From NCBI RefSeq assembly GCF_001045455.1, contig NZ_LFNE01000007.1:186001-250000 (forward strand): a DNA stretch of 64,000 bases, written 5' to 3'. The DNA is from Chryseobacterium sp. FH2. GTDB taxonomy: Bacteria; Bacteroidota; Bacteroidia; Flavobacteriales; Weeksellaceae. Below the pieces are notes generated by a model, which did no database searches, had not been told where the DNA came from, and was given only the letters and a program-made list of their open reading frames with translations. Positions 52,397-61,323 of this stretch are shown piece by piece. The number at the start of each line of letters is the position of its first letter. The first letter of the stretch is position 1. The translations under genes and the position numbers were made by a program.

Positions 52397-52564
52397 TTAA
52401 TCTATATGAATATTTTTGTAGTTTCGGGCATAGCATTTGTATCTTTGTGGCAGAGTTCTTTGAGAAGGGTTTGAAATTTGAATGTCGGTAAAATGTTGGA
52501 ATTTTTCCAAACAAAAAAATCGCAATCTACCATTAATAGGCTGATTACGATTCTTAATGGCGGC

Positions 52565-52588
52565 ACCTTTGGTGCCACCAATACTGTT
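52565..52588. repeat. 24-bp terminal inverted repeat, right copy
   Basis: Reverse complement of the left copy at 48588-48611 except one base. Here it also forms a local hairpin GGCACC-TTT-GGTGCC (52562-52576). It lies 15 bp past the stop of the M23 peptidase gene. Confidence 0.7.
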
Positions 52589-52602
52589 TGATATCAAAAT
52601 CT

Positions 52603-53637
52603 TTATAAATTCAAAAATAATTTCGGGTTTACCGGAGTATTATTTTTGTGTACTTCATAATGTAGGTGAGGGCCCGTAGAGCGGCCAGAGTTCCCTGATT
52701 TTGCGATTACCTGACCTACTTTTACTTTATCATTTGCTTTTGCAATAAGTTGTGATAAGTGACCATAAAGTGTTGCCAGGCCATTTCCGTGAGAAACAAT
52801 AACGCAATTTCCGTAACCTCCTTTTTGACCTGAAAAAATTACCGTTCCTGCAGCAGTGGCAATGACATTAGAACCGTAAGCAACGGCGATATCCAGTCCT
52901 TTATGAAACTGCATTTGATCAGCTTCCGCAGGTGGATTGTTTTTTTCGGTCATCGCTTTGGAGTTTGAAGTTGTCGCAATAGCTTTTGTAGTGGAAGCTG
53001 CTGCTGTTGGTGAAGGGGCAGGAGGGGTAGCTTTTGGTGTTACCATTACTTTTACCTCTCTTTTATTTCCGTAGCTGTCTGTAAGCTCGATTGTTTTTTC
53101 CACAGGCTCTGCTTTTACTTCCGGTTTTGGAGCGGCAGTAAGGGCAGCAGGCTTTGATTCTGTAGCAGGGTTTGTTTTTACCGAAGCATATACGGTTTTA
53201 AAAGGAATAGGATTTTTTCGGATTCCGAAATTTGATGAAATATATCCGTCAGTTGGCATTCCTAAAGGAACCTGTAATAATTTTTTTTGTAAATCAATTA
53301 GATATTGGCTGTATCTGTTCGCCTGTTTTGCCAAATAAACAGAATTTGAAATACTGTCTTTGCTCAGCATCATTATTTTTTCGTTGGGAACGTCTTTTGA
53401 TTTTAAAAACGAATTAAGTTGAGCAACAGATTGATCTACGAGGCTCAAATCTGTTTTCATCTTCAAGTAATCTACACTATCTTTTTGTGTATTTATTTTT
53501 ACGAGATTCACTTCATAAGTTTTGTCATCTCTCTCAGAAAATAATTTAGCAATAAAAATGCCTTGCGCAAAAACTATCAATAAAAGCCCACCAATTAGGA
53601 TATTGACATTCTTCTTGCTGCTTAGAAATTTCTTCAT
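52603..53637 (-). CDS. M23-family (LytM) peptidoglycan endopeptidase
   Basis: The 344-aa protein has an N-terminal membrane anchor (about 11-31), a coiled region, a Pro/Ala/Thr-rich linker ('KPAALTAAPKPEVKAEPVEK', 'PAPSPTAAASTTKAIA') and a C-terminal M23 domain: 'QFHKGLDIAVAYGSNVIATAAG' (metal His and Asp), 'GNCVIVSHGNGLATLYGHLSQL' and 'GPHLHYEVHKNNTPVNPKLFL' (HxH). These are all the catalytic residues. It would cleave peptidoglycan cross-links in the periplasm. It is alone, transcribed leftward, and ends beside the island boundary. Confidence 0.92.
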   Translation of the reverse strand: MKKFLSSKKNVNILIGGLLLIVFAQGIFIAKLFSERDDKTYEVNLVKINTQKDSVDYLKMKTDLSLVDQSVAQLNSFLKSKDVPNEKIMMLSKDSISNSVYLAKQANRYSQYLIDLQKKLLQVPLGMPTDGYISSNFGIRKNPIPFKTVYASVKTNPATESKPAALTAAPKPEVKAEPVEKTIELTDSYGNKREVKVMVTPKATPPAPSPTAAASTTKAIATTSNSKAMTEKNNPPAEADQMQFHKGLDIAVAYGSNVIATAAGTVIFSGQKGGYGNCVIVSHGNGLATLYGHLSQLIAKANDKVKVGQVIAKSGNSGRSTGPHLHYEVHKNNTPVNPKLFLNL

Positions 53638-53837
53638 ATTTCTTGCTCTTAGATTAAAAAAACGGTTTTAAGCCTGCAAATTTAATTAAAAATAATATTT
53701 TGATGTTATTCTTAGCATACTTTTATTTTTATCTGTGAATAACGGTGATTTACATATTTAATTGTGTTGAAGTGTTAATTTTATCTAAAAATGGCTTTTA
53801 TCATATATTGAAAAGCACTGTTAAGACTACGATTTAA

Positions 53838-53845
53838 TATATTTG
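53838..53845 (+). promoter_or_regulatory. -7 box of gpsA
   Basis: TATATTTG matches TAnnTTTG and lies 17 bp before the ATG at 53863. Confidence 0.55.
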
Positions 53846-53862
53846 CAATTCACATTTCAATT

Positions 53863-54903
53863 ATGGCGAAAAAGAAAACAATTTCGGAATCTTCAAGTTC
53901 AAAAAAAAATAAAAAGGATATTTCCGTAGGAGTAGTAGGAAGCGGAAGTTTTGCTACAGCAATTGTAAAAATGCTTGTGGAAAATTGCAAAGTGGTGCAC
54001 TGGTGTGTAAGAAACGAGTTTGTGAAAGGAGCGATTGAGCTTCGGGGGCATAACCCGACTTACCTTACAGCAGTTAATTTTAATTTGAAAAACCTAAAGC
54101 TGACAACAGATATTAACGAACTGGTTTCTGCATGCGATATTGTGGTTTTAGCAACGCCTTCCATCTACCTTTCTGATACATTGGAGAAGATGAATTGTGA
54201 GTATAAAGACAAAATTTTTGTTTCGGCGATAAAAGGGATTATTCCTAAAGTGAATGATGTGGTTGCTCATTATTTACGAGACGAATTTAAAATAGGGTTC
54301 AGAAACCAGGCCGTGATTGCAGGCCCTTGTCATGCAGAAGAAGTAGCGATGGAAAGACTTTCCTATCTTACAATCGCTACGGTAGAAGATGAGGTTTCTG
54401 ATAAATTGTTTGATATTTTTAATTCTGATTTCATTAAAGTAAATTCAAGTAAAGATATTCTAGGAAACGAATACAGTGCAATTCTTAAAAATATTTTTGC
54501 CATCGGAGCAGGAATTGCGAGTGGTTTAGGCTATGGAGATAACTTTACTGCCGTTTTTGTTTCCAATGCCATCCGGGAAATGGAAACATTCCTTGAAGCT
54601 ATTTATGAAGCGCCAAGAGATGTCAATGAAAGTGCTTATTTAGGAGATTTATTGGTTACAGCATATTCTTTGTTCTCAAGAAACAGGAACTTAGGAAATC
54701 TTATCGGGAAAGGATATACTGTAAAATCTGCAATTCAGTCAATGAACATGGTAGCGGAAGGCTATTACGCTGCCGATTCTATTTATAAAACTTCAAAGCA
54801 AAAAGGTCTTGCATTGCCGATTGTAGATACTATTTATGCTATTTTATACGAAGGAAAAAATGCTGAAAAACAATTCAGGAAACTAACTGCGAAACTGAAC
54901 TAA
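53863..54903 (+). CDS. gpsA: NAD(P)+-dependent glycerol-3-phosphate dehydrogenase
   Basis: The 346-aa protein has a Lys/Ser-rich N terminus, Rossmann motif 'VGVVGSGSFATAIVKMLVEN' (about 22-41), 'DIVVLATPSIYLSDTL', 'KIFVSAIKGIIPK', 'AVIAGPCHAEEV' (family signature GPxxAxEV) and 'LGNEYSAILKNIFAIGAGIASGLGYGDN' with the catalytic Lys. It interconverts dihydroxyacetone phosphate and sn-glycerol-3-phosphate in the cytosol, supplying phospholipid synthesis. Monocistronic with its own promoter. Confidence 0.94.
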   Translation: MAKKKTISESSSSKKNKKDISVGVVGSGSFATAIVKMLVENCKVVHWCVRNEFVKGAIELRGHNPTYLTAVNFNLKNLKLTTDINELVSACDIVVLATPSIYLSDTLEKMNCEYKDKIFVSAIKGIIPKVNDVVAHYLRDEFKIGFRNQAVIAGPCHAEEVAMERLSYLTIATVEDEVSDKLFDIFNSDFIKVNSSKDILGNEYSAILKNIFAIGAGIASGLGYGDNFTAVFVSNAIREMETFLEAIYEAPRDVNESAYLGDLLVTAYSLFSRNRNLGNLIGKGYTVKSAIQSMNMVAEGYYAADSIYKTSKQKGLALPIVDTIYAILYEGKNAEKQFRKLTAKLN

Positions 54904-55128
54904 ATTATATTTAAATATAAAAAACTGACTCTGTTTAATGTAATGAATTAACCAGAGTTTTTTATAGGTTTGATTAATCATTTTAATTCAAACAAATTGA
55001 TAATTTCCATCATATTTTTTTAACTTAATTAAAATTTCCATTCAGGCTGAAAATTGTCGTGTTAAAAATTATAAAACGATAACCGATTTTAAGAAGTTTT
55101 CCCGAAATTTGATGTAAAATTTAGAATT

Positions 55129-56634
55129 ATGTCACATTCGCTTATAAGCAGAACACCAAAACCAAAATATGATGTTGTACTGATAGGTGGCGGAATCATG
55201 AGTGCCACTTTAGCAACCTTACTTCACGAGTTTGATCCCAATCTGGAGATCGCAATTTTTGAAAGATTGGGCAGGTTTGCAAAAGAGAGTACAGCAGCCT
55301 GGAATAATGCAGGAACAGGGCATTCCGCTTTTTGTGAACTCAATTATACTCCTGAAAAACCAGATGGAACAATAGATATTTCAAAAGCTGAGACTATTGC
55401 AGAACAATTTGAGATTTCAAAACAGTTTTGGTCTTATCTTATAACGAAAGGATATGTTAGTGAACCTAAAGATTTCATTAATTCATGTTCTCATATGAGT
55501 TTGGTATTCGGTGAAAAAGATGCTGAATACCTGAGAAAACGTTATGAAAAAATGTCTGAATCTGTTTTGTTTAAAGGAATGGAATTTTCCTCTGAACATG
55601 AACAACTGAGAGAATGGCTTCCTTTGATAATGAGCAAGAGAAATAAATCTGAGGTGATGGCCGCTACCAAAATGGATTTGGGGACAGATGTCAACTTCGG
55701 AAGTTTGACGAGAAAAATGGGCAGACATTTGCTTGAGGATTCTAATGTTGAGGTTTTCTTGTATCATGAAGTAAAAGATATTGATCCAAGAGAAGACGGA
55801 GCATGGGAAATGAAGATAAAAGACCGAATTCATAATCATAAGCAGGAAGTAGTTGCAGATTTTGTCTTTATCGGAGCCGGAGGTTATGCGTTGCCATTAT
55901 TGGATAGTTCAGATATCAAAGAGAGCGAAGGATATGGAGGGTTCCCGGTTTCCGGCCAGTGGTTAGTAAGTCATAATCAGGAATTGGTAGAAAAACATCA
56001 GGCTAAAGTATATACTCAGGCAACTGTAGATGCGCCGCCAATGTCTGTTCCGCACTTGGATTTAAGAATTATTGATGGTAAAAAAGCACTTCTTTTTGGG
56101 CCTTTTGCCGGATTTTCAACTAAATTTTTAAAAGAAGGAAGTTATCTTGATTTGCCTGAAAGTGTTAATACCAAGAACTTACGATCTTTATTCGGAGCTT
56201 GGTGGCATAATATTCCTTTGACAAAGTACCTGATTCAGCAGGTTGCGATGACCAAGGCACAAAGAATGCAGCATTTGAGAGAGTTTATAAAAGATGCGAA
56301 AGAAGAGGATTGGGAACTGAAAGTTGCCGGACAGAGAGTACAGGTCATTAAAAAAGATGAAAAGGACGGAGGAAAATTAGAGTTTGGAACTGAGGTTGTA
56401 GTCAATAAAGCCGGAACAATTGCTTCATTGCTGGGAGCCTCACCTGGAGCGTCTACTGCAGTGTATGCAATGCTGAATGTACTTGAAAAATGTTTCCCGG
56501 AAAAAATTCAGGGAGAGTGGAAAGATAAATTGCTTGAAATGGTTCCTTCTTACGGACAGAAATTGGCAGATAATCCTGAGCTTACACAAAAAGTAAGAAA
56601 TTACTCAAAAGAAAAGTTAGAATTAGAATACTAA
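55129..56634 (+). CDS. mqo: Malate:quinone oxidoreductase
   Basis: The 501-aa protein has the FAD-binding N terminus 'YDVVLIGGGIMSATLATLLHEFDP' (about 14-37), the Mqo hallmark GGGIMSATL, then 'ERLGRFAKESTAAWNNAGTGHSAFCELNYTP' and C-terminal 'TIASLLGASPGASTAVYAMLNVLEKCFP'. Mqo oxidises malate to oxaloacetate and passes electrons to quinone at the inner membrane. Length is normal. It is monocistronic and followed by a good terminator. Confidence 0.95.
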   Translation: MSHSLISRTPKPKYDVVLIGGGIMSATLATLLHEFDPNLEIAIFERLGRFAKESTAAWNNAGTGHSAFCELNYTPEKPDGTIDISKAETIAEQFEISKQFWSYLITKGYVSEPKDFINSCSHMSLVFGEKDAEYLRKRYEKMSESVLFKGMEFSSEHEQLREWLPLIMSKRNKSEVMAATKMDLGTDVNFGSLTRKMGRHLLEDSNVEVFLYHEVKDIDPREDGAWEMKIKDRIHNHKQEVVADFVFIGAGGYALPLLDSSDIKESEGYGGFPVSGQWLVSHNQELVEKHQAKVYTQATVDAPPMSVPHLDLRIIDGKKALLFGPFAGFSTKFLKEGSYLDLPESVNTKNLRSLFGAWWHNIPLTKYLIQQVAMTKAQRMQHLREFIKDAKEEDWELKVAGQRVQVIKKDEKDGGKLEFGTEVVVNKAGTIASLLGASPGASTAVYAMLNVLEKCFPEKIQGEWKDKLLEMVPSYGQKLADNPELTQKVRNYSKEKLELEY

Positions 56635-56657
56635 AATAAACTTTATTGTAAAAAATG

Positions 56658-56690
56658 AATGGCTTCACTGATTAAGTGAAGCCATTTTTA
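56658..56690 (+). terminator. Terminator after mqo
   Basis: AATGGCTTCACT/AGTGAAGCCATT (56658-56669, 56675-56686) then a T run. Confidence 0.85.
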
Positions 56691-56874
56691 TTTAACTGAA
56701 ACACGTCAATTTCTGTCGCTTTACCGTTCTATTTTTGCCTAAGGTTGCAATAAACCATTAACCTATAATTTGACATTAAATCTCATTCAGGTGAGAGAGT
56801 AATTATTAAAATTCGTTAAATTTGCATCATTGTGATAATAAAAACTAATATTAACCTTTAAATACACAAAATAG

Positions 56875-58416
56875 ATGAAAAAGCTCTACTTTAGTGCATT
56901 AACCTTATGCACAGTTTCCGTACTGTATTCTCAGGAAGTAGTCTGGCAAAAGGATATTAAATCCTCGACACAGGATTTTCTGAGCCAGGTAACCACCACC
57001 ATTGACGGTCAGTACTTAATCTCAGGAAGCTCTATCCGGGCTTCAAAACAGCAATCTACCGAAAACAAGCAGAACAATGGCTACGATTTTCACCTGGTCA
57101 AACTCAATCAGCAGGGAGAACAGGTCTGGGAGAAGTATTTTTCAGGTTCGAACCATGATTTTCTTTCGGCCACCGTTGCCACTCAGGAAGGTGGATTTCT
57201 ACTGGCAGGAACCTCTTATTCTGGAAAAAGTTTAGACAAAAAAGAGGATGCTAAGGGCGGTTCAGACATCTGGCTTGTCAGAATCAATGAATTTGGGGAT
57301 GAAATGTGGCAAAAAACCATCGGCGGCGCTTCAGATGAAGAATCCAGGGCAGTGATTCAGACAACGGATTTAGGATTTGTGGTGGCGGGAAATGTTCAAA
57401 ATTCGGCTAAAGGATACGGTTCTAAGGATGTTTTAATCATTAAATTAGATAAAAACGGAGGCATAGCCTCTCAAATTATACTGGGCGGAAAAGGGCTGGA
57501 TGAGGTTGAAAAGATGATTCCAACGAAAGACGGCGGCGCTTTATTAGGAATATATTCGAGAAGCAGTGCAAGCGGTTCCAAAAAGACGGAAAACTTTGGT
57601 GAAGGCGATTATTGGATTGTAAAGCTGAATAAAGACGGGAAAGTGGAATGGGAAAAGAACTTCGGAGGTAAAGGAGACGACCATTTGAGGACCCTTTCAA
57701 TGACTTCAAACGGATATATTATCGGGGGAGAAAGCCGTTCTGCAAGGTCCGGGAACAAATCGATGGGAATCGAAGAAGGAACGGATGTATGGCTGATTTC
57801 CCTGGATGAAAAAGGTGAAGAAATCTGGCAAAAGTCCTACAATTTCAAAAACAGGGATGTTTTGATGGGAATGAGTGTGTTGAATTCTTCCGAAGGTAAG
57901 TCTAAAGGGATTTTACTGGGTGGATATACCCAGGCAGAAGGCAGAATGGAGAGTGATGATGAAACGTTCTGGATGCTGTATCTGAACCAGGACGGCAATG
58001 AAGAATGGAGAAAATATGTAAAAGGCGAATCGAGAAAACGTGAGGAAAGGCTTTCTGATATAAAACTGAACCGGGACGGTTCTATAATTTTGGCCGGAAC
58101 CAGTGCACAGGAGCTTGGAAAAGAAAACTGGAAGATTGTAAAGCTGGGCGACAAGCAAATCGACCAGTTGATTGAAAAGCAAAATATTAAGATTTACCCG
58201 AATCCTGTTTCGGACTATGCCTATGTGGAGATAGGTTTTGATTTCAAGGAAGCGGAGATTAATGTGTTTGACATGAGCGGAAGACAGTTGCAGAGCCTGA
58301 AAACCAGAAACAAGGTGACCAAGATTAATACGCAGGCTTTGATTCAGGGGGCTTACCTGGTGACCATTAAAACGGAGGAGAATAAAACAGCAAATGCCAA
58401 AGTGATTAAGAAATAA
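56875..58416 (+). CDS. T9SS-secreted repeat protein with C-terminal sorting domain
   Basis: The 513-aa protein has a signal peptide (1-19, ending 'LYSQE') and about seven repeats of 'GGFLLAGTSYSG...DIWLVRINEFGDEMWQKT'-type strands, a propeller-like domain common in flavobacteria. The last about 75 residues form a type A T9SS sorting domain: 'NIKIYPNPVSDYAYVEIGF', 'INVFDMSGRQLQSL', 'GAYLVTIKTEENKTANAKVIKK'. It should be exported through the type IX system and attached or released at the surface. A TAAATTTG box sits at 56817-56824. It lies 12 bp before an RHS-type gene, suggesting cotranscription. Confidence 0.88.
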   Translation: MKKLYFSALTLCTVSVLYSQEVVWQKDIKSSTQDFLSQVTTTIDGQYLISGSSIRASKQQSTENKQNNGYDFHLVKLNQQGEQVWEKYFSGSNHDFLSATVATQEGGFLLAGTSYSGKSLDKKEDAKGGSDIWLVRINEFGDEMWQKTIGGASDEESRAVIQTTDLGFVVAGNVQNSAKGYGSKDVLIIKLDKNGGIASQIILGGKGLDEVEKMIPTKDGGALLGIYSRSSASGSKKTENFGEGDYWIVKLNKDGKVEWEKNFGGKGDDHLRTLSMTSNGYIIGGESRSARSGNKSMGIEEGTDVWLISLDEKGEEIWQKSYNFKNRDVLMGMSVLNSSEGKSKGILLGGYTQAEGRMESDDETFWMLYLNQDGNEEWRKYVKGESRKREERLSDIKLNRDGSIILAGTSAQELGKENWKIVKLGDKQIDQLIEKQNIKIYPNPVSDYAYVEIGFDFKEAEINVFDMSGRQLQSLKTRNKVTKINTQALIQGAYLVTIKTEENKTANAKVIKK

Positions 58417-58428
58417 AAATTACAAATA

Positions 58429-61299
58429 ATGAAAAAAATCCTTAAGCTATTAAGCATAATAGCAGCGGTTGCACCGGTACATATTTTTTCACAGCAGCAA
58501 CCAATTTCAGATATTAATTTTGGAGACTTATCCAAACCTGTGCCTTCAGTTTCATCGTTGGCTACTTATACAGATGCTCCGGTATCACTTGCCACAGGTG
58601 TTCCGGATGTTAATTTTCCTTTATTGGGACTATCTTCCAATGATAAAAATATTGCCGCTAATTTATCTTTACAGTATCACCCTCTAAACATGGACACGAC
58701 AGAAGCAGGAAGTGAAGTTGGGATTGGCTGGTCAATGTTTGCAGGAGGCGTTATATCAAGAGAAATTGTAGATGAATTAGATGAAAGATATGACGACACA
58801 GGTTTCAGTGGATACAAAAAAAATAAATTTAATGATATATACTATTATAACCTGCCTGGTATATCAGGGAAATTTAAGTTTGAAAGAAATACAGATACCA
58901 ATACTTTCCAGGTAGTAAATCTTACACCTAATCATATTAAAATAGAATATACAAGAGACAATAATACTGCTACTCTGATTACCACTTCGTTTACCATAAC
59001 TGATGATAATGGGTATAAATATATCTTTGATGATTTTAGCCAAAACAGGAGCTATAACCATCCGCTTTTATCCGGGACATTGTTTAAATCTGCTTTTTAT
59101 CTGACACAAATTAAAAATGCAAATAATGTAGAGCTTTTAAATTTTACCTATCAAAAAGACAATAAAAACAAGCCCGGTACCGGTGAATTACTTTATCAGT
59201 TTTGTAAACTAAAGACCATTACCTCTCCGGGAATAGGCTCTATTGTTATCGATTACAATTATGATACGCCTTTGGAAGGTACAATGAATGACCCTTATAG
59301 CATTACAAAGGTCTCCCTTAAAAATAATAATATGGGAATCATTTCACAGTACGGTTTTGAATATTCTATGCAGGTAGAAAATAAGCGGACACTGACCAGA
59401 ATTAACAAGATTAATTTATCCAATCCTACCGGAACTCCACTAGAAACCACAAAGTTGTTATATACAGAGTATTATTTTAACAGTAATTTAGGGGAAGACA
59501 GAGCTTGTTCGGCCAATCCTACAAACCCCAATACCACTCCTGTCGGGACATTATACAAAGTCATTCTGCCGACAGGAGGAATGGTTGAATATAATTTTGA
59601 AGCGAACCAATATTATAAAAATAAAAACGTTCCTGATTATGTGACCCCAGAAAGTTTTTCAGATCCGGAAGTTCAGTTTATTCAGTCTTTTGTGAATGTA
59701 GATTTCGATGTTCCAAATGGCCAAACAAAAACATATACTTTTCAAGTACCGGGAGAGCCGAATAAATTTAAGCCAATATATGTAGATTTTCAGGCCACTA
59801 AATATTACCCTAGTTATGGACTTAGTGAACCTTATTCTAATGTTGATTATGTAATAGATAATGATCCCAACCTTACCAATATTTGTTATAGCTTTAATGA
59901 TGAAGCATTAGAAGGCAGCGCTTGGTCATTTAAAACTTTGTATCTGACACCAGGAATTCACTCGATCAAAATATATGGTACCGGAGGACATGGTACTGCC
60001 GGATTTTCACATATTGCAAGTATACCAACTCCCTATAAAAATGCAGTGAGCAATGATAAAAAAGCAGGAATCAGAATTAAAGATATTAAATACTATAATT
60101 CTGCTTTGGATTTTGTTGCTAAGAAAACGGTTTCTTATGATTACAGTGTTTTCAATGATCCAAACAGCTCCAGTGGCTACGGATTTTACCCGGAAATGGA
60201 AAGTACATCGTCAGATTATGCTCCGGTGATTCTTTATCGAAATGTAAAAGTAACTAATGATAGTGATAACGGATATGTCAATTACTATTTCAAAAATCCT
60301 AATGACTATCCAAAAACCCCCTACACTTACAATGGAAATGAAACAAAGTTTTGGCCATATTATAATATTACCAAGTCGGGAGTAATGGAGAAAAAGGAAG
60401 TTTTTAATAATCAGAATCAATTGGTAGCTGCCGTTAATTATGATTTTACTTTTGAAACTTTAGATCAGATGCCAGAAGTTTCTGTTGATGGCGGAGTTAC
60501 GAAGAAAGCCTTTATAAAAAACACAAAGGTTATCACAAGAGATTATACCGGAGCCAACAGGTTTGTTGAAAGTAAGGTAGAAACAGAGTTTAATCCTGTT
60601 AATTTTAAAGCAGCATCAGTAAAAGAAACTTCATCAGACGGAAATGTTATGGAAAGAGCTGTTACTTATTCCGCAGGTTCCACAGAATATCAGAATTTAG
60701 AAAATGCTTACATGAACGGACTTCCTGTAAAGACTGAAATTAAAAACAATGGGAAACTGATTTCAAGCAGCATGGTGAAATATGAAAATCAAGGCAATCT
60801 ATATCCTTCATCGGTAGTCAATATTAATGCTAACGATAATACCAGTAAAGTTACCATTAAATATGACGATTATGATTCTAAAGGAAATGTAAGACAATTT
60901 ACTTCAAATCAGGATACAACAACGGATGCCGGAATTTCAACGGTAATTATTTGGGGATATAATCAAAGCTTTCCGATAGCAAAAATAGAAGGCGCAAAAC
61001 TTTCAGACATTGGAAGTCTGGCGGATGATATTATTCTAAAATCCAATGCGGATGTGGATATTTCGTCAGAAACTACACTTATCAATGCGTTGGATAATTT
61101 CAGAAATTTATCTGCATTGAAGAACTTCGTTGTCACAACATACACTTATGATCCCCTGGTTGGTGTTACCACCGTGACTCCTGCGGACGGGATAAGAGAA
61201 ATATACAAATATGATAACAACGGAAAGCTGACTTCAGTAGCTGACGTTAACGGAAATATTATTAAGGATTATAAGTACAACATAAAACCACAACCCTAG
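58429..61299 (+). CDS. RHS/YD-repeat-type exported protein, first of pair
   Basis: The 956-aa protein has a signal peptide (1-21, ending 'IFSQQ') and an N-terminal segment 'PVSLATGVPDVNFPLLGLSSNDKNIAANLSLQYHPLNM' followed by 'EVGIGWSMFAGGVISREI', the start of SpvB/RHS shells in Bacteroidota. The C-terminal about 250 residues carry YD-like repeats ('YDDYDSKGNVRQF', 'YKYDNNGKLTSVADVNGNIIKDYKY'). No toxin domain is visible. It is followed by another RHS-type gene after 24 bp, so the three genes 56875 to the window end may form one secreted module. Confidence 0.8.
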   Translation: MKKILKLLSIIAAVAPVHIFSQQQPISDINFGDLSKPVPSVSSLATYTDAPVSLATGVPDVNFPLLGLSSNDKNIAANLSLQYHPLNMDTTEAGSEVGIGWSMFAGGVISREIVDELDERYDDTGFSGYKKNKFNDIYYYNLPGISGKFKFERNTDTNTFQVVNLTPNHIKIEYTRDNNTATLITTSFTITDDNGYKYIFDDFSQNRSYNHPLLSGTLFKSAFYLTQIKNANNVELLNFTYQKDNKNKPGTGELLYQFCKLKTITSPGIGSIVIDYNYDTPLEGTMNDPYSITKVSLKNNNMGIISQYGFEYSMQVENKRTLTRINKINLSNPTGTPLETTKLLYTEYYFNSNLGEDRACSANPTNPNTTPVGTLYKVILPTGGMVEYNFEANQYYKNKNVPDYVTPESFSDPEVQFIQSFVNVDFDVPNGQTKTYTFQVPGEPNKFKPIYVDFQATKYYPSYGLSEPYSNVDYVIDNDPNLTNICYSFNDEALEGSAWSFKTLYLTPGIHSIKIYGTGGHGTAGFSHIASIPTPYKNAVSNDKKAGIRIKDIKYYNSALDFVAKKTVSYDYSVFNDPNSSSGYGFYPEMESTSSDYAPVILYRNVKVTNDSDNGYVNYYFKNPNDYPKTPYTYNGNETKFWPYYNITKSGVMEKKEVFNNQNQLVAAVNYDFTFETLDQMPEVSVDGGVTKKAFIKNTKVITRDYTGANRFVESKVETEFNPVNFKAASVKETSSDGNVMERAVTYSAGSTEYQNLENAYMNGLPVKTEIKNNGKLISSSMVKYENQGNLYPSSVVNINANDNTSKVTIKYDDYDSKGNVRQFTSNQDTTTDAGISTVIIWGYNQSFPIAKIEGAKLSDIGSLADDIILKSNADVDISSETTLINALDNFRNLSALKNFVVTTYTYDPLVGVTTVTPADGIREIYKYDNNGKLTSVADVNGNIIKDYKYNIKPQP

Positions 61300-61323
61300 T
61301 AGTTTATACTAAATCAGACAGTT

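Noticed and set aside
52397..52597. 67-codon minus-strand ORF over the right inverted repeat
   Set aside because: It crosses the repeat and hairpin and has no signal or promoter; more likely part of a repeat element.
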